NCBI GenBank assembly: GCA_910584045.1
Contig: CAJTYO010000018.1
Coordinates: forward strand, 1 to 50,046
Reading direction: 5' to 3'
DNA length: 50,046 bases
DNA from: an uncultured Oscillospiraceae bacterium
GTDB lineage: Bacteria; Bacillota; Clostridia; Oscillospirales; Oscillospiraceae
Below, one piece after another: positions 16,368-23,503 of the stretch (the stretch's first letter is position 1; every line of letters begins with the position of its first letter). The notes below the pieces were generated by a model, which did no database searches, had not been told where the DNA came from, and saw nothing but the letters and a program-made list of their open reading frames with translations. A program made the position numbers and the translations under genes.

Positions 16368-17735
16368 ATGAGCGAAGTCATCGTCGGCATACTTGGCTTC
16401 CTGTGCATTATCGCCATTGTAGTGACCCTGTTCAAGAGCAAGACACTCCCCAGTATCGCCTTTGTGGTGTTTCCCTTCCTTCTGGCGCTGATTTTGGTCA
16501 TCGGCGGCTACTACAGCATGGGCAATGTGGGTGCGCTGATCAAATCCGGCTTTGGCAGCACCGCGCCCACCGCCGCCCTGTTCGTGTTCTCGGTGCTGTT
16601 TTTCGGCATCATGACCGACGCGGGCATGTTTGACGTAATTATCAGCCGGCTCATGAAGCTGGTGGGAAGCAGCGTTATCGGCGTGACGGTCATGACCACC
16701 GTCATCGCCCTCATTGGACACCTGGACGGCGGCGGCGCGTCCACCTTCTGCATTGTGGTTCCCGCCATGCTGCCGGTATACAAGAAGATGCACATGCGCT
16801 CCACCACACTGCTGCGAGTCAGCGTACTGGCCATGGGCGTGCTGAATCTGATGCCTTGGTCCGGGCCCACCGCCCGCGCCGCCACGGTGCTGGGCATCGA
16901 GGCCGGAGAGCTGTGGGGTACATTGCTGCCCATCCAGGCCTTTGGCATTGTGCTGTGTCTGGCCCATGCCGTGCTGGCGGGCTGGCAGGAGCAGAAGCGG
17001 GGCGCCGGCCTGAACGGCAAGCTGGCGCAGCTGGAGGGCGGCGCAATTCTGGACGACGCGGCCCAGGCGGTCCACAATGAGCTGGCCCGGCCCAGGCTGT
17101 TCGTCTTCAACGTACTGCTGACTGTGGCCGTGATCGCTCTGTTGATCTGGGACGAATTCCCCAGCTATGTGCCCTTTATGCTGGGGGTGGCCGCCGCTGT
17201 TTTGGTCAACTATGGCTTTGATTCCAAGATGCACAAGAAGATCATCAATCTCCATGCTGGCCCTGCCCTGATGATGTGCTCGACCCTGATGGGCGCGGCG
17301 GTGCTCATGGGCGTACTGGTCAAGAGCGTAACCGTGAACGACGTGGAGGTCGCCAGTGTGGTCACCTGCATGTCCAACCTCATCAAGATGATCCTGCCCG
17401 ACTTCCTGGGCCGCCACCTGCCGCTGGTCATCGGCGTTCTGTCCGTTCCTCTGGCGCTGGCCTTCGACACAGACAGCTATTTTTACGGGATGCTCCCCGT
17501 GATGATCGGCATCGGCGAGGGCTTCGGTATTGCGGCGCTGCCCATCGCGGTGGCTATGGTGGTTTGCCGCAACTGCGCCACCTTCATCAGCCCCATGGTG
17601 CCCGCCACACTGCTGGGCGTGGGCTTGGCGGACGTGGACATCAAGGACCATATCAAGAACAGTTTCCTCTATGTCTGGGGATTCTCCATCCTCTGCATGA
17701 TCTTTGCCGTTATTCTGGGCATTATGCCGCTATAA
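16368..17735 (+). CDS. CitMHS-family citrate transporter
   Basis: Integral membrane protein of 455 residues with about 12 hydrophobic segments, of the CitMHS branch of the ion transporter superfamily (metal-citrate:proton symporters such as B. subtilis CitM/CitH). Family motifs are FGIMTDAGMFDVIISRLM, ALIGHLDGGGASTFCIV, LMPWSGPTARAATVLG, DTDSYFYGMLPVM and CATFISPMVPATLLGVGL. It is the fourth gene of the cit operon, with GAAAGAGG before the ATG. It presumably imports the citrate cleaved by CitDEF. Whether Mg, Ca or another metal is co-transported cannot be told. Confidence 0.92.
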   Translation: MSEVIVGILGFLCIIAIVVTLFKSKTLPSIAFVVFPFLLALILVIGGYYSMGNVGALIKSGFGSTAPTAALFVFSVLFFGIMTDAGMFDVIISRLMKLVGSSVIGVTVMTTVIALIGHLDGGGASTFCIVVPAMLPVYKKMHMRSTTLLRVSVLAMGVLNLMPWSGPTARAATVLGIEAGELWGTLLPIQAFGIVLCLAHAVLAGWQEQKRGAGLNGKLAQLEGGAILDDAAQAVHNELARPRLFVFNVLLTVAVIALLIWDEFPSYVPFMLGVAAAVLVNYGFDSKMHKKIINLHAGPALMMCSTLMGAAVLMGVLVKSVTVNDVEVASVVTCMSNLIKMILPDFLGRHLPLVIGVLSVPLALAFDTDSYFYGMLPVMIGIGEGFGIAALPIAVAMVVCRNCATFISPMVPATLLGVGLADVDIKDHIKNSFLYVWGFSILCMIFAVILGIMPL

Positions 17736-17752
17736 AAAGCACATAAACACCA

Positions 17753-17777
17753 GGCCCCGGAGCAAAGCTCCGGGGCC
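17753..17777. terminator. Bidirectional terminator between cit operon and msmX-like gene
   Basis: Perfect 11-bp stem (GGCCCCGGAGC / GCTCCGGGGCC) with AAA loop. The minus-strand side continues into T-rich DNA (GTGTTTATGTGCTTTTTAT). It serves the convergent transporter and ATPase genes. Confidence 0.75.
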
Positions 17778-17824
17778 CAGCGTTAAAAGGAGTGCAAAAC
17801 GCAATGTAATGAAAGAAACGGTTG

Positions 17825-19018
17825 TTACAGCAGGCTCTTCTCGTCGGCCTTGCTGAACAGATGCATCACGTTGCCGCCGAAGGTGATGTTGATCTTGGCG
17901 CCATAGCCCAGGTTCTTCTGCTCGCCGGTCAGGTCGATGGTGGGCAGAATGATGATGGCGTCCTTGCCGGCGACGTTGACATGCATGTGGATGGTGGCGC
18001 CCATCAGCTCGGTGACATCCACGGTGGCGGACAGAGCGTGGGGAGCGTTGGCATCGCACATAGTGATGTGGTCGGGACGAATGCCCAGGGTGATGTCCTG
18101 GGGAGCGGTGTTCTTGCTCTTCAGGGTGGCCTGCTTGTCCTCGGGCAGCTCCATGCGGGCGCCGGCCACGGTGACATAATAGCCGTTGCCGTCCTTCTCC
18201 AGCTTGGCGTCGAAGAAGTTCATCTGGGGTGTGCCGATGAAGCCGGCGACGAACAGGTTGGCGGGATGATCGAACACCTGCTGAGGTGTGCCAATCTGCT
18301 GGATGAAGCCGTCGCGCATGATGACGATACGGTCGCCCAGGGTCATGGCCTCGGTCTGGTCGTGGGTAACGTAGATGAAAGTGGTGTTGATCTTCTGGCG
18401 CAGCTTGATGATCTCGGCGCGCATCTGGTTACGCAGCTTGGCGTCCAGGTTGGACAGAGGCTCGTCCATCAGGAACACCTTGGGCTCGCGGACGATGGCG
18501 CGGCCGATGGCAACACGCTGGCGCTGGCCGCCGGACAGGGCCTTGGGCTTACGATCGAGGTACTGGGTGATGTCCAGGATTTCGGCAGCTTCCTTCACCT
18601 TGCGGTCAATCTCATCCTTGGGGACCTTCTTGAGCTTCAGGGAGAAAGCCATGTTCTCGTAGACCGTCATGTGGGGATACAGAGCGTAGGACTGGAAGAC
18701 CATGGCGATATCGCGGTCCTTGGGGGCCACGTCGTTCATGACCTTGCCGTCGATAAGGAGCTGGCCCTCGCTGATCTCCTCCAGGCCGGCCACCATGCGC
18801 AGGGTGGTGGACTTGCCGCAGCCGGAGGGGCCAACCAGAACGATGAACTCCTGATCGGCGATGTCCAGATTGAACTGCTGGACGGCGACGACGCCGCGCT
18901 CGGTGATCTGAAGATTGGTCTTCTTCTCGGGAGCGTCGCCCTTCTTCTTCTTTTTCTTCTTCTCGTCGCCGCTGTGGGGGTAGATCTTCATGACGTTCTT
19001 CAGGGATACAGTTGCCAT
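17825..19018 (-). CDS. MsmX/UgpC-type sugar ABC transporter ATPase with Lys-rich insertion
   Basis: ATPase of 397 residues that powers carbohydrate importers. Walker A GPSGCGKST is at 63-71, the Q-loop in MVFQSYALYPHMTVYENM, signature LSGGQRQRVAIGRAIVR, Walker B VFLMDEPLSNLDAKLR, His-switch VTHDQTEAMT, and a C-terminal regulatory TOBE region from about 265. Normal members have Walker A near residue 37. Here about 25 extra residues lie between beta strand 1 and Walker A, with seven consecutive lysines (20-26) in an acidic/basic stretch. No permease or binding protein is adjacent, so it probably serves several importers elsewhere, as MsmX does. Its leader is long (about 190 bases). Confidence 0.92.
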   Translation of the reverse strand: MATVSLKNVMKIYPHSGDEKKKKKKKGDAPEKKTNLQITERGVVAVQQFNLDIADQEFIVLVGPSGCGKSTTLRMVAGLEEISEGQLLIDGKVMNDVAPKDRDIAMVFQSYALYPHMTVYENMAFSLKLKKVPKDEIDRKVKEAAEILDITQYLDRKPKALSGGQRQRVAIGRAIVREPKVFLMDEPLSNLDAKLRNQMRAEIIKLRQKINTTFIYVTHDQTEAMTLGDRIVIMRDGFIQQIGTPQQVFDHPANLFVAGFIGTPQMNFFDAKLEKDGNGYYVTVAGARMELPEDKQATLKSKNTAPQDITLGIRPDHITMCDANAPHALSATVDVTELMGATIHMHVNVAGKDAIIILPTIDLTGEQKNLGYGAKINITFGGNVMHLFSKADEKSLL

Positions 19019-19076
19019 CTTCCAGGCGTTAGCGAAAATGCCTCCGCAAGTTCCGCCTCAGTCCGCCGGACAAGCC

Positions 19077-19161
19077 GCCGGACCATTACGGCATGTCTCC
19101 ACAATGCCGCACCGCACGCCTACGCGGTATACATCCTTTCTTGTCAGTCTGCCGGACCATT
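19077..19161. repeat. Direct repeat in the leader of the MsmX-like gene
   Basis: GCCGGACCATT occurs at 19077-19087 and again at 19151-19161, each preceded by a variant of CAGTC(C/T)GCCGG within 20 bases. They lie in the roughly 190-base transcribed leader of the ATPase gene (minus strand). They may fold into alternative hairpins. No known riboswitch is recognised. Confidence 0.4.
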
Positions 19162-19214
19162 TTGTGGAGTGGAGCGGCAGCTCATGATTTGATGCCCACG
19201 CGTCCAAGCGCAGG

Positions 19215-19257
19215 TTAATTATAGAATAAAGGGTCGGAGGAGGAAAGTCAAGGCGTT
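19215..19257 (-). promoter_or_regulatory. Promoter of the MsmX-like gene
   Basis: On the minus strand TTGACT is followed 17 bases later by TATTCT, which runs into TATAAT 22 bases after the -35. One of the two overlapping hexamers is the likely -10. Confidence 0.45.
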
Positions 19258-19361
19258 GAAAAATTTTCGGCGTTTTATCAAAAGAAAGCCGTCATTTTTG
19301 TGCACTCTGATGCTGCTCACGCCCTATGCGCCGTCTTTCGCTGCTTCCGTTTGCCGGGCTA

Positions 19362-19389
19362 TTGACATTTTCTCCCCAGACGGTATAAT
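19362..19389 (+). promoter_or_regulatory. Promoter of the phosphoribosyltransferase gene
   Basis: TTGACA (19362-19367), 16-base spacer, TATAAT (19384-19389). The leader of about 110 bases has no purine riboswitch core that I can see. The 490-bp gap from 19019 to 19508 otherwise holds only the two divergent promoters and leaders. Confidence 0.7.
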
Positions 19390-19508
19390 ATTGAGCATAA
19401 GAACTGTGTTCACCGCCGCTGAACGCCGTCTGACCGGTCTTTTTCTTGTCCATCCAGCGCCCCGGCTTATGAATGCAGGTTCTAAATGGCAAAAGGAGGC
19501 TCTCCACA

Positions 19509-20069
19509 ATGACGTATACTATGAAGGTCGCCGGACTGGAGCGGGAACTCCCGCTCTGTAAGGTCAGCGACGAGCTCTATATCGGCGCGTTCGTCATGTT
19601 CGGCGACGCCGAGCTGACAGTGGCCTGCGCCAAAGCGCTGCTGGACGCAGTTCCGACGGACAGCTATGACTATATGCTTACCGCCGAGGCGAAGTCCATC
19701 CCCCTCATCCATGAGATGGCCCGCCAGTCCGGTGCAAAGAAGTATTTCATTGCCCGCAAGGGCTCCAAGGTCTATATGCCCGACCCCATCCACGTCTCCG
19801 TCCGCTCCATCACCACTCTGCGCCAGCAGGACCTCTTCCTGGGCTCCGACGACTGCGCCCTGATCAGGGACAAGCGCATCCTCATTGTGGACGACGTGAT
19901 CTCCACCGGAGAGAGCCTCCATGCTCTGGAGGAGCTGGTCAGAACCGCCGGCGGCACGGTCGCCGGCCGGGCTGCTGTGCTGGCCGAGGGCGACGCGCTG
20001 CCCCGGAAGGACATCACCTATCTGGCTCCTCTGCCTGTGTTCAATCCGGACGGTACGGTGAAAGATTGA
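19509..20069 (+). CDS. Phosphoribosyltransferase, adenine PRTase-like
   Basis: Cytoplasmic type I phosphoribosyltransferase of 186 residues, transferring ribose phosphate from PRPP to a base. The PRPP loop is RILIVDDVISTGES (residues 123-136). The hood and base-binding parts resemble adenine phosphoribosyltransferase-like proteins that are longer than or offset from true Apt, so the base is not certain. The start at 19509 is set by AAAAGGAGG 9 bases upstream. An in-frame ATG at 19473 has no such site. It is a monocistronic gene with a strong terminator. Confidence 0.85.
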   Translation: MTYTMKVAGLERELPLCKVSDELYIGAFVMFGDAELTVACAKALLDAVPTDSYDYMLTAEAKSIPLIHEMARQSGAKKYFIARKGSKVYMPDPIHVSVRSITTLRQQDLFLGSDDCALIRDKRILIVDDVISTGESLHALEELVRTAGGTVAGRAAVLAEGDALPRKDITYLAPLPVFNPDGTVKD

Positions 20070-20083
20070 TTGACTCCGCGTTA

Positions 20084-20126
20084 CGCCGCCCCGGCTTTAT
20101 GCCGGGGCGGCGTGTTTGCGTTTTTT
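20084..20126 (+). terminator. Terminator of the phosphoribosyltransferase gene
   Basis: Perfect 12-bp stem (CGCCGCCCCGGC / GCCGGGGCGGCG) with a TTTAT loop, followed by TGTTTGCGTTTTTT. Confidence 0.85.
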
Positions 20127-20140
20127 CGGACAGCGGCGGC

Positions 20141-20169
20141 TTGACAAATGTGGACGGCTGTATTATAAT
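20141..20169 (+). promoter_or_regulatory. Full-consensus sigma-A promoter of the TetR-CPBP operon
   Basis: TTGACA (20141-20146), exactly 17 bases, TATAAT (20164-20169). Both hexamers match consensus. One base further a perfect palindrome begins, so the start site lies inside the putative operator. Confidence 0.88.
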
Positions 20170-20170
20170 T

Positions 20171-20200
20171 CATATTATATAACGCGCGTTATATAATATG
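20171..20200. promoter_or_regulatory. Perfect 30-bp palindrome, probable TetR operator
   Basis: The half-site CATATTATATAACGC is followed immediately by its exact reverse complement, with no spacer and no mismatch. It covers the transcription start and ends 18 bases before the TetR-family ATG. It most likely binds the TetR-type protein encoded next to it. Confidence 0.85.
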
Positions 20201-20217
20201 AGAAAGGATGCTAGCAA

Positions 20218-20790
20218 ATGCCAAAGGCCAGGATTGCGAGAGAAATGATTGTGGACGCCGCCTTCACCATCGCCCGGACGGCGGGGGCGGAACAAATCAA
20301 CGCTCGGACCGTCGCAGAACAGCTGGGGTGCTCCACCCAGCCTGTTATGTATCATTTCGCAACCATTGAGGAATTGAAGCGGGCCGTGTACGCGAAAACG
20401 GACTGGTTTCACACGGAATATCTGATGAACCTGGGGGAGCCGGGGGAGGGGGTGATGCTGGGAATCGGGCTGAATTACATTCGATTCGCTATAAGGGAGC
20501 CCCATCTGTTCCGCTTTCTGTTCCAGTCGGGCTTTGCCGTGGAGAACAGCCTGTTGGAGATGGTGGACTCCGAGGAGCTGACGCCGGTCCTGTCCGCCAT
20601 GCAGGGGGCCATGGGGATGACCATGGAGCAGACAAAGGAGATCTTTCTGACTATTGCCCTGTTCGCCCACGGCTACGCCAGCATCATCGCCAACAATTCT
20701 CTGGATTACGATGAGGCTCTTGTGGCGTCCCATCTGGAGCGGGCGTACCGCGGCGCAGTGCTGGCGGTGCAGGAGGAGGAAAAAGCATGA
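20218..20790 (+). CDS. TetR/AcrR family regulator
   Basis: Repressor-type regulator of 190 residues. The N-terminal helix-turn-helix (residues about 6-55: REMIVDAAFTIARTAGAEQI, TVAEQLGCSTQPVMYHFATI) is of TetR type. The C-terminal part (FAIREPHLFRFLFQSGF, IALFAHGYASIIANNSLDYD) resembles TetR ligand domains with the WHG motif. It overlaps the CPBP protease gene by ATGA. The strong promoter blocked by a palindrome implies autorepression relieved by an unknown signal. Confidence 0.92.
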   Translation: MPKARIAREMIVDAAFTIARTAGAEQINARTVAEQLGCSTQPVMYHFATIEELKRAVYAKTDWFHTEYLMNLGEPGEGVMLGIGLNYIRFAIREPHLFRFLFQSGFAVENSLLEMVDSEELTPVLSAMQGAMGMTMEQTKEIFLTIALFAHGYASIIANNSLDYDEALVASHLERAYRGAVLAVQEEEKA

Positions 20791-21530
20791 GGAAATTGTA
20801 CCAAAAGAGCGAACTGACCTTCGCGCTTGTCTGGATCGCGCTGTACTGCGTTTTGCAGTCTGCGGCATATTCACTTAACCAACTTATCGGGATTGAGAAC
20901 GCGGCCAACGCCGCCGTCAATATCACCCTATCTGTCGTGTTGCTCTGGTGGATACGGCGAAACGGACTGATGGAGCGGTACGGCCTGTGCGGAACGGCAG
21001 TCCCGGCGCGTAAATTTCTCTGGTATCTTCCGCTTGTCCTGCTGGCTTCCCACAATCTCTGGAACGGGACTGCGGTCAACTTCCCGGCGGTGGATACGGT
21101 TTGCTACGTAAGCCACATGCTCTGCGTCGGCATTGTGGAGGAAATCCTGTTTCGCGGCTTCCTTTTCAAGGCCATTGAAAAAGACGGCGTAAAGCAGGCA
21201 GTTATTATTTCCAGCGTTACCTTCGGCCTGGGCCACATGCTGAATCTAATCAACGGCAGAGGCATGGCGCTGGTGGAGAATATATGCCAGGTATTCGGAG
21301 CTATTGCTATCGGTTTCCTGTTTGTGCTTATCTTCTGCCGGAGCGGAAGCTTGCTGCCCTGCATCGCCACCCATTCGGCCATCGACGTAGCCAGCGCCTT
21401 TGGCAGCGAGGAGGGTATAACGGACGTCCGGAGGGTGCTGTTCAGCCTGTCCCTGCTGGTGATCGTTGTGGCCTACACTTTGATTCTCACTAAAACGCTG
21501 CCCAAAAAGGAAGACGCAGCGAAAAGATAG
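20787..21530 (+). CDS. CPBP family intramembrane metalloprotease
   Basis: Membrane protein of 247 residues with about seven or eight hydrophobic segments, of the CPBP (CAAX protease and bacteriocin-processing) family. Motif 1 is VEEILFRGF with the Glu pair at 118-119 and Arg at 123. Motif 2 is FGLGHMLN with His150, and THSAIDVA supplies the third. All catalytic residues are present, so an active protease is likely. Members process bacteriocins or protect against them. The substrate here is unknown, and it is co-expressed with the TetR-type regulator. Confidence 0.9.
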   Translation: MRKLYQKSELTFALVWIALYCVLQSAAYSLNQLIGIENAANAAVNITLSVVLLWWIRRNGLMERYGLCGTAVPARKFLWYLPLVLLASHNLWNGTAVNFPAVDTVCYVSHMLCVGIVEEILFRGFLFKAIEKDGVKQAVIISSVTFGLGHMLNLINGRGMALVENICQVFGAIAIGFLFVLIFCRSGSLLPCIATHSAIDVASAFGSEEGITDVRRVLFSLSLLVIVVAYTLILTKTLPKKEDAAKR

Positions 21531-21538
21531 CGAGCAGA

Positions 21539-21569
21539 GACGGCGCAGCCTGCAAAGGGCTGCGCCGTC
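21539..21569. terminator. Bidirectional terminator, CPBP gene / GH13 gene
   Basis: Perfect 12-bp stem (GACGGCGCAGCC / GGCTGCGCCGTC) with a 7-base loop between two convergent genes, 9 bp after one stop and 11 bp from the other. Confidence 0.75.
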
Positions 21570-21579
21570 ATTTGGTGCA

Positions 21580-23454
21580 TCAAATCAAAAGCATACAGTC
21601 CATCCCCGGCACGCGGACCGCCACCTGGTCCCCCACCGACACGAACTGCTGTCCAGAGATTATATCGATAGCGAGGTGTGACGGCCAGGGGACGGATACC
21701 TCCGCCGACTCCTGCCCCACGTTGAGGACGGCCGCTGTGGTCTCCGCTCCCGCCGTCCGGGAAAAGGCCAGTACATGCCCATCCGCCCGCAGCCAGCGGA
21801 GCTCTCCGCTCTGCATGGAGCCCCGCTCCCGCCGCAGCTTCCCCAGCAGAGCGAAATGCTGCTGAATCGCCTGATCCTCCCGGCCCCAGGGGAAAGTCCC
21901 CCGATTGAAGGGGTCCTCGAAGCCCTCCATCCCTGCCTCGTCCCCGTAGTAGACCGTGGGCGACCCGGGGAAGTTGAACAGCAGTACTGCCGCTGCCCGC
22001 AGCAGCTTCATGCCCCGCTCCCGCTCCAGGTCCGTCATGCGGTAGGCCGCCCGTGCGGAGCGGTCCGCCGGGGGATCGCCAGATCCAAAGCCCAGCATGG
22101 TCAGAATCCGGGGCGTATCGTGGGTGCCCAGCATGTTCATGGCGCTGTAGAAGGCCGGACGGGGATAGTTCTCCCGTATTGTCTCCATGGTTTCCACAAA
22201 GTCCTCCGCCGGCCCGCCCCGGAGGTACGCCAGGGCCGCCGTGCGGAAGGGGTAGTTCATCAATCCGTGGGTCTCCCGGCCCAGCAGATACTTCCGGCGC
22301 TGATCGTAGGCGATCTTGTTGCTGCCGTCCTCCCAGACCTCCCCCAGCAGGAAGCTGTCCGGGTCCTCCTCCATCATTACAGTCCGGATTTTTGCGATGA
22401 ACTCGTCCGGCAGCTCGTCGGCCACATCCAGCCGCCACGCATCCGCCCCCGCCCGCAGCCACCGGCGGATGATGGAGTTCTTCCCCTCGATGATGTAGTC
22501 CACATAGGACGGGTGGGTCTCGTTGACGGCGGGCAGAGTTTTGATTCCCCACCAGGCGTCATACCGTTCCGGCCAGTGGAGGAAGGCGTACCAGGGGTAG
22601 TAGGGGCTTTCCCGGCTCTGGGCGGCCCCCAGGGAGGGGTACTGGCCCAGGGCGTTGAAGTAGCGGCTGTTGCTGCCGGTGTGGTTGAACACGCCGTCCA
22701 GCATCACCCGTATGCCCAGGGCGTGGGCCTTCTCGCACAGACGGCGGAAGTCCGCCTCGCTGCCCAGCATGGGGTCGATCGTCTCATAATCCCCGGTGTT
22801 GTAGCGGTGATTGCTGTCGGCCTCGAAGAGGGGACAGAAATAGATTGTACTCACACCCAGAGACCGTAAGTAGGGCAGCTTTTCCTCCACGCCCGCCAGG
22901 TTTCCGCCGAAAAAGTCCCGGTTGCGGATTTCTCCCCGCTCGTCGGGGAGGTAATCCATGGCCTCGTCCCAGCCCTGGTGGACGGTCCGGTCCCCGGTCA
23001 TGCCGGTGGGGTCGGGCACGGCGGTGCGGTGGAAGCGGTCGGGGAAAATCTGATAAGTCATCCCCCGGCCAAACCAGTCCGGCGTGGAGAGAGAGGCGTC
23101 GTACACGGTCTGCTGCCAGGGGACCGGCTCCCTGTCTTCACAGAGGCCGTCCTTCCCCAGCCATAGCTCGCCGCCGTTTCCTCGACGCAGACGGAAGCTG
23201 TACCAGATCAGCTCCGGTTGCTCGGGCGCGTCGTAGGTGCAGGAGAACAGCACCCGGTCTCCGTCCTCCCCGGCGGGAGGCATGGGAACCTCCCAGCAGG
23301 TCTCGGTGAACTCCTCATACAGCAGCAGTGTGCAGGCAGAGAAGCCCTCCGCCCGCCGGGGGCGGAGGGTGATGGTGATCTTGGCGCCGCAGGGGACCGC
23401 ACCATAGGGGATTTTGCACAGGCTGTCCCGGGGATCAAAGATGTTTGTCGTCAT
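21580..23454 (-). CDS. GH13 glycoside hydrolase (neopullulanase/cyclomaltodextrinase-like)
   Basis: Alpha-glucan hydrolase of 624 residues without signal peptide, so probably intracellular. The N-terminal 120 residues look like a beta-sandwich starch-binding-type domain. The barrel starts at MTYQIFPDRFHR, with region I LDGVFNHTGSNS, region II WRLDVADE (nucleophile Asp343), region III LGEVWEDG (acid Glu) and region IV MLGTHDTPR. The start at 23454 (GGA upstream) is preferred to long in-frame extensions that run into PBP2 coding DNA. It lies 49 bp after mrdA on the same strand. Likely substrates are maltodextrins or glycogen-derived oligosaccharides. Confidence 0.9.
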   Translation of the reverse strand: MTTNIFDPRDSLCKIPYGAVPCGAKITITLRPRRAEGFSACTLLLYEEFTETCWEVPMPPAGEDGDRVLFSCTYDAPEQPELIWYSFRLRRGNGGELWLGKDGLCEDREPVPWQQTVYDASLSTPDWFGRGMTYQIFPDRFHRTAVPDPTGMTGDRTVHQGWDEAMDYLPDERGEIRNRDFFGGNLAGVEEKLPYLRSLGVSTIYFCPLFEADSNHRYNTGDYETIDPMLGSEADFRRLCEKAHALGIRVMLDGVFNHTGSNSRYFNALGQYPSLGAAQSRESPYYPWYAFLHWPERYDAWWGIKTLPAVNETHPSYVDYIIEGKNSIIRRWLRAGADAWRLDVADELPDEFIAKIRTVMMEEDPDSFLLGEVWEDGSNKIAYDQRRKYLLGRETHGLMNYPFRTAALAYLRGGPAEDFVETMETIRENYPRPAFYSAMNMLGTHDTPRILTMLGFGSGDPPADRSARAAYRMTDLERERGMKLLRAAAVLLFNFPGSPTVYYGDEAGMEGFEDPFNRGTFPWGREDQAIQQHFALLGKLRRERGSMQSGELRWLRADGHVLAFSRTAGAETTAAVLNVGQESAEVSVPWPSHLAIDIISGQQFVSVGDQVAVRVPGMDCMLLI

Positions 23455-23503
23455 ACGTCCGATTTCCTTGCTGTCAGATTTTATGAACCAGCGCCCCGCC
23501 AAT

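Noticed and set aside
19390..19508. Purine riboswitch before the phosphoribosyltransferase gene
   Set aside because: The leader is about 110 bases and lacks the conserved core and three-way junction of purine riboswitches; no terminator in the leader.
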